A stretch of DNA of 64,000 nucleotides from Mobilicoccus pelagius NBRC 104925 (GCF_000247995.1 NZ_BAFE01000003.1:124001-188000); one strand, 5' to 3'. Shown: positions 17,188 through 26,165, counted from the stretch's first letter. Numbers and translations: made by a program. Notes: generated by a model from the sequence alone, not told the origin.

Positions 17188-19674
17188 ATGCCACCCACCG
17201 CACTGACGACGACCGAGTTCTCGCGCCGATCCCTCCTCCGGTGGAGCGCCGTCGCCGGTGGGGGCGCGGCGTTGCTCGGTGGATGTGGCACGAAGGAGGC
17301 TCCCGCGACGCCCGCGCCGGGCGCGATCCCGCCGAAGGGCCGCACGGTGTGGTCCGCGTGCGTCGTCAACTGCGGCTCGCGGTGCCCGCTGCGCCTGCAG
17401 GTGCAGGACGGCACGGTCGTGCGGGTCCTCCCCGACGACACCGGGGACGACTCTCTCCTGGGCCGTCAGATCCGGGCCTGCGTCCGCGGCCGCAACATGC
17501 GTCAGCGCATCTACAACCCCGACCGCATCAAGAAGCCGCTCAAGCGGGTCGGCAAGCGCGGCGAGGGCAAGTGGCAGGAGATCTCCTGGGAGGAGGCCTT
17601 CGACCTCTTCGCGAAGAAGCTGCGGTACACGATCGACACGTACGGCAACGAGGCGATCTTCAAGACGTACGGCTCCGGCGTGTGGAACGCGCACATCGCC
17701 TACTCCGGCGGGTGGAAGCGACTCTTCAACCTCCTCGGCGGGTCGCTCGACTACTACGGCAACTACAGCTACGGGCAGATCGGCACGTGCACGAAGTACC
17801 ACTACGGCGCCGACGACGAGCAGATGTCGAACAGCTTCGAGGACGCGGCGACGAACTCCCGCCTCCTCGTCCTGTGGGGCAACAACCCGCAGGAGACCCG
17901 CATGTCGGGCGGCGGCAACACGTTCACGTCCCTGTGGGCGCACAAGAGGTCGGACCTGCGGATCGTCGTCGTCGACCCGCGGTACTCCGACTCGGCCTCG
18001 CTCCTCGCCGACGAGTGGATCGCCCCGCGGCCGGGCACCGACGCGGCGCTCGTCGCGGGCATGGCGTACGTCATGGTCACCGAGAACCTTCACGACCAGA
18101 AGTTCCTCGACGAATACTGCTCCGGGTTCGACGAGGAGCACATGCCGGCCGGCGTGCCCAAGGGCAACTCGTACAAGAGCTACCTCCTCGGCGAGGGGAA
18201 GGACCGCACGAAGAAGACCCCGGCGTGGGCATCGCGCATCACCGGCGTCCCCGAGGCGACGATCGTGAAGTTCGCGCGGGAGCTCGCGACGACCAAGCCC
18301 GCGAACATCACGCAGGGGTGGGGGCCGCAGCGCCACGCCAACGGAGAGAACATCGCGCGCGCCATCTACACGCTCGCGGCGATGACGGGCAACGTCGGCA
18401 TCCCCGGCGGTGGCACCGGCGGCCGCGAGGGCTACTACTGGCCCGTGACCCAGTGGTTCCCCGACGGGGACAACCCGGTCGAGGCCTCGATCTCGTTCTA
18501 CGGCTGGACGGACGCGATCGTCCGCGGGCCGGAGATGACGGCCACCGCCGACGGGGTGCGTGGCGTCGACAAACTCAGCACGGGCATCAAGTTCATGCTG
18601 TCCTACGGCGGCAACGTCCTCGCGAGCCAGCACGGCGACGTCAACCGCACGAAGGAGATCGTCTCCGACGAGTCCCTCTGCGAGTTCATCTGCGTCGTCG
18701 ACAACCAGATGACGGCCTCGGCGCAACTCGCCGACCTCGTCCTCCCCGACACGACGGCCGCCGAGCGGTGGGACCTCATTCCGAGCGAGTACACCGGCGA
18801 CATGGCCTACCTCATCATGGGCGAGAAGGCCGTCGAGCCGCTGTTCGACTCCAAGCCCGCCTACGACATGTGCACGGAGATCGCCAAGCGTATGGGGGTG
18901 GAGAAGGAGTTCACCGAGGGACGCACCCTGGAGGGGTGGGCCCGGCACATGCAGGCCGAGACCGTCAAGGAGCACCCCGACTTCCCCGACTTCGAGACGC
19001 TGCGCAAGAAGGGCGTCCACCGGTACCAGAACCCCGACGGACTCACCGTGGCGCTCAAGGAGTTCCGCGAGGACCCGAAGAAGAACCCCCTCGCCACCCC
19101 GTCGGGCAAGATCGAGATCTTCTCGAGCGACCTGTGGGAGCTCGCCAAGACGTGGACGTTCCGCGACCCGCTGCCCGGCGACGAGATCACGGCGCTGCCC
19201 GTGCACCTCGACACGTGGGAGGGCGCCGTCGAGGCGAGGTCGAACGAGAAGTACCCGCTGCAGGTCATCGGCCATCACTTCAAGGGCCGCACCCACTCGA
19301 CGTACGGCAACCTCGCCTACAACCGTGAGGCGCACCCGCAGAAGGCGTGGATGAACTCCCTCGACGCCGCCGATCGCGGTATCAAGAACGGTGATCGGAT
19401 CCTCGTCTTCAACGACCGCGGCCGACTCACCGTGCCGGTGATGGTGACCCCGCGGATCATGCCCGGCGTCGTGTCGGTCCCCCAGGGGGCCTGGCTCGAA
19501 CGGGGGCCCGACGGCACCGACCACGGCGGCGTCGTGAACATCCTCACGAGCCAGCACCCCACGCCGCTCTCCAAGGGCAACGCCCAGCACACCGTGCTCG
19601 CGCAGGTGCAGCTCGCCACCGACGTCCCCGACGGTGTCGGCCGCCCCACCCCGCGTGCCGGATCCCCGGTCTGA
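17188..19674 (+). CDS. dmsA: DMSO reductase-type molybdopterin oxidoreductase, catalytic subunit
   Basis: An 828-residue Mo-bisMGD enzyme. The N-terminus has a twin-arginine signal (S-R-R-S-L-L-R at 12-18) followed by A-L-L-G-G-C, a possible lipobox with Cys33, so it may be a Tat-exported lipoprotein. Cys58, Cys62, Cys66 and Cys98 form the FS0 [4Fe-4S] site. The YYGNYSYGQ segment near residue 190 supplies the likely Ser ligand to molybdenum, as in DmsA. Later segments W-G-N-N-P-Q-E-T and G-x-G-P-Q-R-H-A-N-G-E are typical of the family. It reduces DMSO or a related S/N-oxide at the outer face of the membrane, taking electrons from DmsB. It heads a five-gene operon with GGAG 8 bases before ATG. 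True substrate is not settled by sequence. Confidence 0.93.
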   Translation: MPPTALTTTEFSRRSLLRWSAVAGGGAALLGGCGTKEAPATPAPGAIPPKGRTVWSACVVNCGSRCPLRLQVQDGTVVRVLPDDTGDDSLLGRQIRACVRGRNMRQRIYNPDRIKKPLKRVGKRGEGKWQEISWEEAFDLFAKKLRYTIDTYGNEAIFKTYGSGVWNAHIAYSGGWKRLFNLLGGSLDYYGNYSYGQIGTCTKYHYGADDEQMSNSFEDAATNSRLLVLWGNNPQETRMSGGGNTFTSLWAHKRSDLRIVVVDPRYSDSASLLADEWIAPRPGTDAALVAGMAYVMVTENLHDQKFLDEYCSGFDEEHMPAGVPKGNSYKSYLLGEGKDRTKKTPAWASRITGVPEATIVKFARELATTKPANITQGWGPQRHANGENIARAIYTLAAMTGNVGIPGGGTGGREGYYWPVTQWFPDGDNPVEASISFYGWTDAIVRGPEMTATADGVRGVDKLSTGIKFMLSYGGNVLASQHGDVNRTKEIVSDESLCEFICVVDNQMTASAQLADLVLPDTTAAERWDLIPSEYTGDMAYLIMGEKAVEPLFDSKPAYDMCTEIAKRMGVEKEFTEGRTLEGWARHMQAETVKEHPDFPDFETLRKKGVHRYQNPDGLTVALKEFREDPKKNPLATPSGKIEIFSSDLWELAKTWTFRDPLPGDEITALPVHLDTWEGAVEARSNEKYPLQVIGHHFKGRTHSTYGNLAYNREAHPQKAWMNSLDAADRGIKNGDRILVFNDRGRLTVPVMVTPRIMPGVVSVPQGAWLERGPDGTDHGGVVNILTSQHPTPLSKGNAQHTVLAQVQLATDVPDGVGRPTPRAGSPV

Positions 19675-19698
19675 GCCCGTTCGCGAAAGGACCTTCTC

Positions 19699-20307
19699 AT
19701 GCTCGGTTTCGCCTTCGACCAAAGCGCGTGCAACGGGTGCAAGGCCTGCCAGATGGCCTGCAAGGACAAGCACAGCCTGCCCGTCGGCGTGAAGTGGCGC
19801 CGCGTCGTGGAGTACACGGGTGGCTCGTGGCAGCGCGACGGTGACACCGTCACGCCGAACGTCTTCTCCTACTACACGTCCGTCTCGTGCAACCACTGCG
19901 CCGACCCCATCTGCGTCAAGGTGTGCCCGACGACGGCGATGACGGTGCGCGACGACGGCACCGTCTACGTCGACGCCGAGAAGTGCGTCGGCTGCCGCTA
20001 CTGCGAGTGGGCGTGCCCCTACTCGGCGCCGCAGTTCAACCCCGAGACGGGACACATGAGCAAGTGCGACGGCTGCTACGACTACCGCCAGGAGGGCATG
20101 CAGCCCGCCTGCGTCGCGGCCTGCCCGTCCCGTGCGCTCGAGTGGGGCGAGATGGACGAGCTCGAGAAGACGTACCGGTCGGGTGCGAGCACGGCTCCGC
20201 TGCCCGACCCCTCGATCACGAGGCCCAACCTCGCGATCCGCCCGCACCGGGACGCCCAGGACTTCTCCTCGGGCACCGGCGAGATCGCCAACCCCGAGGA
20301 GATCTGA
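19699..20307 (+). CDS. dmsB: DMSO reductase iron-sulfur subunit
   Basis: A 202-residue ferredoxin-like electron-transfer subunit. Four cysteine clusters are visible in order: C-N-G-C-K-A-C-Q-M-A-C-K near the start, C-N-H-C-A-D-P-I-C-V-K-V-C-P, C-V-G-C-R-Y-C-E-W-A-C-P, and C-D-G-C-Y-D-Y with A-C-V-A-A-C-P. Together they bind four [4Fe-4S] centres, as in DmsB. It has no signal peptide and is expected to be carried out with DmsA. It passes electrons from the membrane anchor to the molybdenum subunit. AAAGGA lies 8 bases before the ATG. The next gene starts 3 bases after its stop. Confidence 0.95.
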   Translation: MLGFAFDQSACNGCKACQMACKDKHSLPVGVKWRRVVEYTGGSWQRDGDTVTPNVFSYYTSVSCNHCADPICVKVCPTTAMTVRDDGTVYVDAEKCVGCRYCEWACPYSAPQFNPETGHMSKCDGCYDYRQEGMQPACVAACPSRALEWGEMDELEKTYRSGASTAPLPDPSITRPNLAIRPHRDAQDFSSGTGEIANPEEI

Positions 20308-20310
20308 GCC

Positions 20311-21414
20311 GTGAACGTCCACGAACTGCCGATGATCCTGTTCACGGTGCTCGCGCAGATGTCGGCCGGGGCGTTCGTCGTCCTCGGGCTCATCCACGTC
20401 GGCGCCCGGCTCAGCCACCGCTACACCGAGAACGACGTCGACCGCATCAGCGACCCGGCCGTCCTCGCCGTCGGGGCGACGCTCGTGCTGGGGCTCTTCG
20501 CCTCGATGTTCCACATGAACGACGTCTTCCACGTCCTCAACGTGTTCCGGCACATCGACTCCTCGTGGCTGTCGCGCGAGATCGTCGCCGGCATGGCGTT
20601 CGCCGCTTCCGGTTTCGCCTACGCCTGCTGCCAGCTCTTCCGCTGGGGCAGCCCCCTCCTGCGTGAGGTGCTCGCCGTCCTCACCGCGCTGCTCGGCGTC
20701 GTGCTCGTCGTCGTGATGAGCATGGTGTACGGCGTCCTCGTCACCGTCCCCGCGTGGAGCACCTGGCTCACGACGGCGCGGTTCGCGACGACGGCGCTGC
20801 TCCTCGGCGCGTTCGCCGTGGGCACGGCGTTCGTCACGGTCGTCATGCTGCAGCGGCGACGCGCAGGGCGGGTGCGGCCGGAGGGTCGTGACGCCACGGG
20901 CACGTCGCGGGTCTCGGGCATCGTCGACCGGCTCGTCGGACGCGAACTCACCCCCGGGGCGATGAGCCTCGTCTTCGCCTCCCTGCGGGCGATCGCCGTC
21001 GCCGGCATCGCGCTCCTCGCCGTCGAGATCCTCCTCCACCTGCTCACGCTCGGCCGCCTCACGCGCCTCGGCGCGGTGGGCGCGCCCAGCGCCGCCGTCT
21101 ACACCGGCCCCGGTGTCATCGCCCAGCTCGTCCTCGCGGTCCTCGGGGCAGGGCTGCTCGGCATGTTCCTCTTTCGTCTGCTCGGCGACCCCGCGACCGG
21201 CCCGCGCACGGGTTCAGTCGCCACCACTTCCCTCGGCGACGGCGCGGGGGCGTCCCGCCTCGATGCCGTGGGCACCGGCGCCGCCGCCCGCACCGGCTGG
21301 GGGCGCATGGAGTGGATCGCCGCGCTCGTCACCGTCGCCTTCGGCTGCGTGTTCGTCGCCGAGATCCTCGGCCGCGCGGCGTTCTACGAGTCGATGGTCC
21401 GGGTGGGGATGTGA
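20311..21414 (+). CDS. dmsC: DMSO reductase membrane anchor subunit
   Basis: A 367-residue hydrophobic protein with about eight membrane segments, matching the DmsC family that anchors DmsAB and oxidises menaquinol. The start MNVHELPMILFTVLAQMSAG (GTG initiated) contains the conserved E-L-P-L-I-x-F-T-x-L-x-Q-x-x-x-G pattern of DmsC. The cytoplasmic or periplasmic loop at residues 185-215 is basic. It is longer than the usual 280-300 residues because of a 40-residue Gly/Ala/Thr-rich insertion before the last segment. It starts 3 bases after dmsB and its stop overlaps the next start as GTGA. Confidence 0.9.
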   Translation: MNVHELPMILFTVLAQMSAGAFVVLGLIHVGARLSHRYTENDVDRISDPAVLAVGATLVLGLFASMFHMNDVFHVLNVFRHIDSSWLSREIVAGMAFAASGFAYACCQLFRWGSPLLREVLAVLTALLGVVLVVVMSMVYGVLVTVPAWSTWLTTARFATTALLLGAFAVGTAFVTVVMLQRRRAGRVRPEGRDATGTSRVSGIVDRLVGRELTPGAMSLVFASLRAIAVAGIALLAVEILLHLLTLGRLTRLGAVGAPSAAVYTGPGVIAQLVLAVLGAGLLGMFLFRLLGDPATGPRTGSVATTSLGDGAGASRLDAVGTGAAARTGWGRMEWIAALVTVAFGCVFVAEILGRAAFYESMVRVGM

Positions 21415-22085
21415 GCACACCCCTCCCCTGGCCCGAGGTCGGCGACGCCGTCCCGCCCGCGCCTCGTCCCGAGCGCCTCGACGTGCTCGCCGGTGCCGCG
21501 ACCGCCCTCTCCCGCTGGTTCCTCACGCCTCCCGACGCCGCGGCGCTCGCCGCCCTCGGCGAGCCGGGCGTCCTCGAGGACTGGCCCGTGCCCCTCGACG
21601 ACGCGGGCCGCGACGGCCTGCGCCTTCTCGCCGGTCCGCACGATGCGGGCGAGGTCGCCGTCGACCACGCGCGACTCTTCGTCGGGCCGGGGCATCTGCG
21701 CGCCGCCCCGTACGAGTCCGTACACACCTCGGAGGAGGGGCTGCTCTTCGAGCCCGAGACCCTCGACGTGCGCGCCTGGTACCACCACTACGACCTCGCG
21801 GCGCCACGCGAGGGCCGTGAACCCGACGACCACGTCGGACTCGAGCTCGAGTTCGTCGCGACGCTCGCCTCCTGGGCGTGGGAGGCCCTCGAGCGGGGCG
21901 ACACCGACGCGGCCGCGGTGTTCGCCGAGGGCGCCCGCGGGTTCTGCGAGACCCACCTCGGGCAGTGGGGCGTCGGCTTCGCGGAGCTCGCCGCCCGCGA
22001 GGCCCGGACCGACTTCTACCGCGGCGTCGCCTCTCTCACCTCCGGGTTCCTCCTGGCACTCCCCCACCTCCTGGAGCCGTCGTGA
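21411..22085 (+). CDS. TorD/DmsD-family molybdoenzyme chaperone
   Basis: A 224-residue soluble helical protein. It contains D-H-A-R-L-F-V-G-P-G and, further on, Y-E-S-V-H-T-S-E-E-G-L-L, then D-D-H-V-G-L-E-L-E-F-V-A-T-L, all hallmarks of the TorD/DmsD family (the family's E-P-D-H-x-x-x-E-L-x-F-M motif). These chaperones bind the Tat signal of the catalytic subunit and hold export until the cofactor is inserted. The start is GTG 21411, overlapping the dmsC stop as GTGA; open sequence upstream of it lies within dmsC. Its stop overlaps the following GTG in the same way. Confidence 0.9.
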   Translation: MSTPLPWPEVGDAVPPAPRPERLDVLAGAATALSRWFLTPPDAAALAALGEPGVLEDWPVPLDDAGRDGLRLLAGPHDAGEVAVDHARLFVGPGHLRAAPYESVHTSEEGLLFEPETLDVRAWYHHYDLAAPREGREPDDHVGLELEFVATLASWAWEALERGDTDAAAVFAEGARGFCETHLGQWGVGFAELAAREARTDFYRGVASLTSGFLLALPHLLEPS

Positions 22086-23116
22086 CGGAGGGCGCCCCCT
22101 CGCCCGCCCCGCACCTCTCCCCCGACGACGACCGGGGTGACACCGACCTCGGACTGCGGGCGGTGCGGCACTGGGTGCAGGCGCGGTCCACCGCACCGAT
22201 GCTCGTCCTCGCCTGCCCGGAGCATCCCGACCCGGCGGACTCCGCCCGGCGGTGCCTGCCCCCGGCGGAGTGGGAGACAGCGGTCGTCGTCCGTATGCCT
22301 GCGTGCCTCGGCACCCTGCCCCGCGCGGCGGCGCCCGAGGTGCTCCTCGACGGGGCCGCGGGTGTGACGTACCTCCTCGACGGGTGCGCCGAACCCGATT
22401 CCACGGCAACCTCGCTCGCCGACGTGCTGCCACTGCTCGCCTCACCCGACGCGCGCACGGGGGTCCCCGCCCTCCGCGTCGTCGCCTCCGTCCCCGAGGC
22501 GTTCGACGGCGACGAACCGACGCCGTCGCTCCACGTCCTCGACGCCCGGTCCATGCCGGTCCCCCGGCGAGCGCTTCTCGGCGCCGAGGCGCCCGCGCCG
22601 GAACCCACCCCCACCGAGGACGACGCAGCGTCCACCGATCACGCCCGCCTCGTGACCGCGCTCGCGGCCCTTGCCGCCGATCCCGCGCGTGGCGTCCCCG
22701 ACGTCGGCGTCGCCACGGGGCGTCCCGGCCCGGGTCTCCTCCTCCGGGCGCACGGGTGCACGGCGTGCGGTGTCTGCGTCCGCGTCTGCGGTGAGGGCGC
22801 CCTCACCCTCCGTGTCGAGGACGGCGCGAGCTTCCTCGAACAGCGCGTCGACCGGTGCTCCGGCAGCGGGGAGTGTCTCGACGCGTGTCCCGTCGACGCC
22901 CTCTCGACGAGGCGCCGGGCCCGGTGGGCGGAGCACCTGCGGGAGGGCGTGCTGCCTCTCGCCGTCGTCGACACCCACCCGTGCGGCCGCTGCGGCGCCC
23001 CCACCCCGACGCACGACGACCTCTGCACCGTGTGCGCGTTCCGGCGGGCCAACCCGTTCGGCTCCCACCTCCCACCGGGCGCCGAGGCGCTGGTGCGTCG
23101 CGCTCGCGGCATCTGA
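22082..23116 (+). CDS. Iron-sulfur protein with MvhD-like N-terminus and zinc ribbon, last gene of the dms operon
   Basis: A 344-residue protein with three parts. Residues 25-135 carry M-L-V-L-A-C-P-E-H, later V-R-M-P-A-C-L-G-T-L-P, and G-A-A-G-V-T-Y-L-L-D-G-C, a cysteine pattern like that of MvhD/FlpD subunits (inference). Residues 215-265 hold two ferredoxin-type motifs: C-T-A-C-G-V-C-V-R-V-C is complete, but C-S-G-S-G-E-C-L-D-A-C-P lacks the second Cys. The C-terminus (about 295-320) has C-G-R-C and C-T-V-C, a zinc-ribbon. GTG 22082 overlaps the chaperone stop (GTGA), so it belongs to the operon. It may feed electrons to, or assemble, the reductase. Its role is unknown and it is not part of the standard DmsABCD set. 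Confidence 0.75.
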   Translation: MTEGAPSPAPHLSPDDDRGDTDLGLRAVRHWVQARSTAPMLVLACPEHPDPADSARRCLPPAEWETAVVVRMPACLGTLPRAAAPEVLLDGAAGVTYLLDGCAEPDSTATSLADVLPLLASPDARTGVPALRVVASVPEAFDGDEPTPSLHVLDARSMPVPRRALLGAEAPAPEPTPTEDDAASTDHARLVTALAALAADPARGVPDVGVATGRPGPGLLLRAHGCTACGVCVRVCGEGALTLRVEDGASFLEQRVDRCSGSGECLDACPVDALSTRRRARWAEHLREGVLPLAVVDTHPCGRCGAPTPTHDDLCTVCAFRRANPFGSHLPPGAEALVRRARGI

Positions 23117-23188
23117 CCCGACCCCGGCGCCTCACCCGGCCTCGCCCGGCCTCACCCACACGCGCTTCGGCCCACGAGGAAGGACGCG

Positions 23189-23222
23189 GCCCGCCCCTCG
23201 CCGAGATCGGGAGGAGGCGGGC
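23189..23222. terminator. Hairpin between convergent dms operon and acyl-CoA dehydrogenase gene
   Basis: G-C-C-C-G-C-C-C-C-T-C at 23189-23199 pairs with the G-A-G-G-A-G-G-C-G-G-G-C arm ending at 23222, around a short loop. It lies 23 bases past the minus-strand stop at 23245 and could serve both sides. Confidence 0.45.
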
Positions 23223-23244
23223 GGCGTCGGTTCTGCGGGGTCGA

Positions 23245-24408
23245 TCACTTCACGAGCATGCGACCCATGACGAGGCGCTGGATCTGGTTCGTGCCTTCGT
23301 AGATCTGCGTGATCTTGGCGTCGCGCATCATGCGCTCGACCGGGTGGTCCTCGACGTAGCCGGCGCCACCGAGGAGCTGGACGGCGTCGGTCGTGATCTT
23401 CATCGCGACGTCACCGGCGAAGCACTTGGCCGCGGCGCCGAAGAAGCCGAGGTCGGAGTCCTGACGCTCCGACTTGGCGGCGGCGACGTACACCATCTGG
23501 CGGGCGGCCTCGAGCTCCATCGCCATGTCGGCGAGCATGAACTGGATCGCCTGGAACTCGGCGATGGCCTTGCCGAACTGCTTGCGCTCCTTGACGTAAC
23601 CGATGGCGTAGTCGAGGGCGCCCTGCGCGATGCCGACGGCCTGCGCGCCGATCGTCACGCGGGTGTGGTCGAGGGTGCGCAGCGCGAGCTTGAGGCCCGT
23701 GCCCTCGGGGCCGATCATCCGGTCGCCGGGGATGCGCACGTTGTCGAAGAACAGCTCACGGGTGGGGCTGCCCTTGATGCCGAGCTTGCGCTCCGGCTCG
23801 CCGAACGTGAAGCCCTCGTCGGACTTCTCGACGACGAACGCGCTCACGTTCGCGCCACGACGCCCGTCGGGGTCGGTGACGGCGAGGACCGTGTAGTACT
23901 CGGAGACACCGGCGTTCGTGATCCAGCTCTTCTGGCCGTTGAGGATCCAGTCGTCGCCGTCGCGCACGGCGCGGGTCTTCATCGACGCCGTGTCGGAGCC
24001 CGCCTCGCGCTCGGAGAGGCCGTAGCTGAACATCGCGTCGCCCTTGGCGAGCGGCGTGAGGTACTTGCGCTTGATCTCGTCGTCGCCGCCGAGGATGACC
24101 GGCATCGAGCCGAGCTTGTTGACGGCGGGGATGAGGCTGGAGCTCGCGCAGACGCGGGCCACCTCCTCGATGACGATGCACGTCGCGAGGGCGTCGGCGC
24201 CCATGCCGCCGTACTCCTCGGGGACGTGCGGGGCGTGGAAGTCGCTCGCGACGAGGGCGGAGAGCGCCTCGTCGGGGAACCGCTTGTCGTGGTCGACGGA
24301 GGCCGCGTGGGGGGCGATCTGGTGCTCGGCGATGGCCCGAATGGCTCCGCGGAGCTCCTCGTGGTCGTCGGTGGTCTTGAAGAGATCGAAATCGGGGTTG
24401 CCACTCAT
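23245..24408 (-). CDS. Acyl-CoA dehydrogenase
   Basis: A 387-residue flavoenzyme of the acyl-CoA dehydrogenase family, which oxidises acyl-CoA to trans-2-enoyl-CoA and passes electrons to ETF. Visible landmarks are F-S-Y-G-L-S-E-R-E-A-G-S-D (FAD/substrate loop), N-G-Q-K-S-W-I-T-N-A, a R-K-Q-F-G-K segment, and Q-I-Y-E-G-T-N-Q-I-Q-R near the C-terminus, with Glu371 as catalytic base of short/medium-chain enzymes. Length is normal. The ATG at 24408 sits 6 bases after TAGTCT, so the transcript is probably leaderless. It stands alone between convergent and divergent neighbours, with no beta-oxidation partners nearby, so chain-length preference cannot be assigned. Confidence 0.93.
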   Translation of the reverse strand: MSGNPDFDLFKTTDDHEELRGAIRAIAEHQIAPHAASVDHDKRFPDEALSALVASDFHAPHVPEEYGGMGADALATCIVIEEVARVCASSSLIPAVNKLGSMPVILGGDDEIKRKYLTPLAKGDAMFSYGLSEREAGSDTASMKTRAVRDGDDWILNGQKSWITNAGVSEYYTVLAVTDPDGRRGANVSAFVVEKSDEGFTFGEPERKLGIKGSPTRELFFDNVRIPGDRMIGPEGTGLKLALRTLDHTRVTIGAQAVGIAQGALDYAIGYVKERKQFGKAIAEFQAIQFMLADMAMELEAARQMVYVAAAKSERQDSDLGFFGAAAKCFAGDVAMKITTDAVQLLGGAGYVEDHPVERMMRDAKITQIYEGTNQIQRLVMGRMLVK

Positions 24409-24822
24409 GCCCGAAGACTATCCAGGCGTCGTGCTGCTCGACGCCGGGCGAGGGCGCGGTGATTCGCGGGTCGGTCCGCCTCGGACACCGGCCGACCCCA
24501 CGATGCCGTCGTCGAGAAGCCGCGGGTCGGGTGGTCACGGTGGCGCGGCATGTCACGTCGGCACCTGCCCGTCGCTGGCCCCGCGACGGCGACGGCACGG
24601 CCGTGCAGGACGTACGTCCGCAGGTCAGAGGCGGTTTCCTCTCGCTTCGGCCCCGGATTGGCAAAGTTTGTTCACAGGCCCGCGCTCCGACGTCAGCATC
24701 GCGACCGACCCGCCGATGGGAGAACGATTCCCGGGGCTGTGCCTGTGCGCCCGGCCGCTCGGGGATCACGCACCGGCGGAACGGCCGTCGGCGCGCCGTC
24801 CGTGCGAGAGGGAGATCGGCAG
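24409..24822. other. Divergent intergenic region, 414 bases
   Basis: Apart from the TAGTCT promoter at its left end, no gene is visible. A short AT-richer island at 24655-24680 (containing GGCAAAGTTTGTTCAC) could hold a promoter for the plus-strand gene at 24823, but no clear hexamer pair was found. Confidence 0.4.
24415..24420 (-). promoter_or_regulatory. -10 hexamer TAGTCT, leaderless acyl-CoA dehydrogenase
   Basis: Minus-strand TAGTCT ends 6 bases before the ATG at 24408, the textbook geometry of a leaderless actinobacterial promoter. Confidence 0.6.
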
Positions 24823-25263
24823 GTGACCGAGACGCCGACCCGCGCCCTCTTCCCTCTCGAGCAGCACACGTGGGTGGTCGTCCTCCGCGTCGCCGTGGGA
24901 TTCGGTCTCGTCGGCGCCCTCGCGCTCCTCGCCGGCGGCGAGCGCACGCAGGCGGGCCTCTGCCTCCCCATCCCCCTCGTCTGCGCGTACACGGCGCAGG
25001 CCCTGCACCGACCCGGCGGATTCGTCCGTCGAGGCGTCGCACGGTGGGCGAACGTCGCGATGATCGTCGTCGCGATCGCCCTCGCCGTCCTCCCGGTGCG
25101 TCCCCTCGTCGGTCTCGACCTCCGCACGATGCACCCTTTGGTCCTGCCCGGGACGGCCATGGCCGTCCTCATCCAGGTGGCGGTCGCTATCGTGGGCGTG
25201 GAGTCGATCGGACGACTGACTCCGGGGGCAGCAGGACCTGACAGGGGGCACCTTTCGCCATGA
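24823..25263 (+). CDS. Small membrane protein of unknown function (146 aa)
   Basis: A short protein with four hydrophobic segments (about residues 15-35, 42-58, 75-95 and 105-125) and no recognised family motif. GTG 24823 is preceded by GGGAG, 9 bases upstream. A longer frame starting at 24550 was rejected because its extra residues are Arg-rich and lack any coding look. The stop overlaps the ATG of the next gene as ATGA, so it is coupled to the glycosyltransferase-like gene. It may help place that product at the membrane. This is inference only. Confidence 0.6.
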   Translation: MTETPTRALFPLEQHTWVVVLRVAVGFGLVGALALLAGGERTQAGLCLPIPLVCAYTAQALHRPGGFVRRGVARWANVAMIVVAIALAVLPVRPLVGLDLRTMHPLVLPGTAMAVLIQVAVAIVGVESIGRLTPGAAGPDRGHLSP

Positions 25264-26165
25264 CGACGCATCTCATCTACCGCTCCTACGGCGGCGAGAA
25301 CACCAAGTCGCGGCCCGATTGGTTCAGCAAGCTCCTCTGCGCGGCGTCGTTCGCGCGGGCGGCCGAGCAGGCCGACGTCCGCGTCCACTGGCTCGACGAC
25401 GGCCCCGTCCCCGCCGACCGCATGCGCCTCTTCGAGGAGTTCGGCGACGTCCAGACGATCGCGGGTGGCCCCGTCGGCATGCGCCGCAGCTACGTCACGG
25501 CGCTGCGTCTCGCGATCGAGAGCGACTGGGCCGACGACGATCTCGTGTACTTCTGCGAGGACGACTACCTTCACACGCCCGACGCCGTGCAGGCGCTGCG
25601 AGCGGCGGAGGCGCGCCCGGAGATCTCGTACGTCGCCCTGTACGCCGCCACCCCGGAGTACGCCAACGACCTCGAGTTCCCCGAGGGGTTCCGGCACCCG
25701 GAGGGCTGGTCGCCCGAGCCCGACATCGACACCGACGGATTCCGGTTCGTCCACGCGGTGAGCACGACGAGCACGTTCGGCGGCCGGGTGGGCGCGTTGC
25801 GTGCCGACTATCCGATCTTCCGTCAGGCGATGCTGCCGTTCCGCACCCGGTTCCTCGATCACGAGACGTGCGTCATCTACCAGGGGCGACGCCCGTACTC
25901 GCCGGTCGAGCACCTCACGGGCCCGCCGCACGACTTCGAACTCACGCCGCGTGGAGTGGCGCGGGCGGCGTTCCTCATGCCGTTCCGGGTCGCCCTCACG
26001 CTGCGGTCGAAGCGCAACCTCGACGACCCGCATCTCCTCTACGCCGCGGCCCCCAACCTCGGCTGCCATGCCGAGCTGGGCGTGATGAACCCGGGCCGCG
26101 ACTGGGACGCCCTCGCCGCCGACACCCGCGCCTGGGCCGTCGAGCGCGGCTTCGTGCCGGCCTGA
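25260..26165 (+). CDS. Glycosyltransferase-like protein with EDDY motif (301 aa)
   Basis: A soluble protein of about 301 residues, opening T-H-L-I-Y-R-S-Y-G-G-E-N and reaching D-D-D-L-V-Y-F-C-E-D-D-Y-L-H near residue 100. The E-D-D pattern after a hydrophobic strand is like the metal-binding D-x-D of GT-A enzymes. Further on, R-F-L-D-H-E-T and the D-P-H-L-L-Y stretch look family-specific, as in uncharacterised actinobacterial 'glycosyltransferase family 2-like' proteins. It is translationally coupled to the small membrane protein upstream. Function is unproven; nucleotide sugar and acceptor are unknown. Confidence 0.55.
   Translation: MTTHLIYRSYGGENTKSRPDWFSKLLCAASFARAAEQADVRVHWLDDGPVPADRMRLFEEFGDVQTIAGGPVGMRRSYVTALRLAIESDWADDDLVYFCEDDYLHTPDAVQALRAAEARPEISYVALYAATPEYANDLEFPEGFRHPEGWSPEPDIDTDGFRFVHAVSTTSTFGGRVGALRADYPIFRQAMLPFRTRFLDHETCVIYQGRRPYSPVEHLTGPPHDFELTPRGVARAAFLMPFRVALTLRSKRNLDDPHLLYAAAPNLGCHAELGVMNPGRDWDALAADTRAWAVERGFVPA

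Noticed and set aside
16939-21039. 1366-residue minus-strand open frame across the dms operon
   Set aside because: It lies opposite dmsA, dmsB and dmsC, all of which have clear cofactor motifs. Composition is that of a shadow frame.
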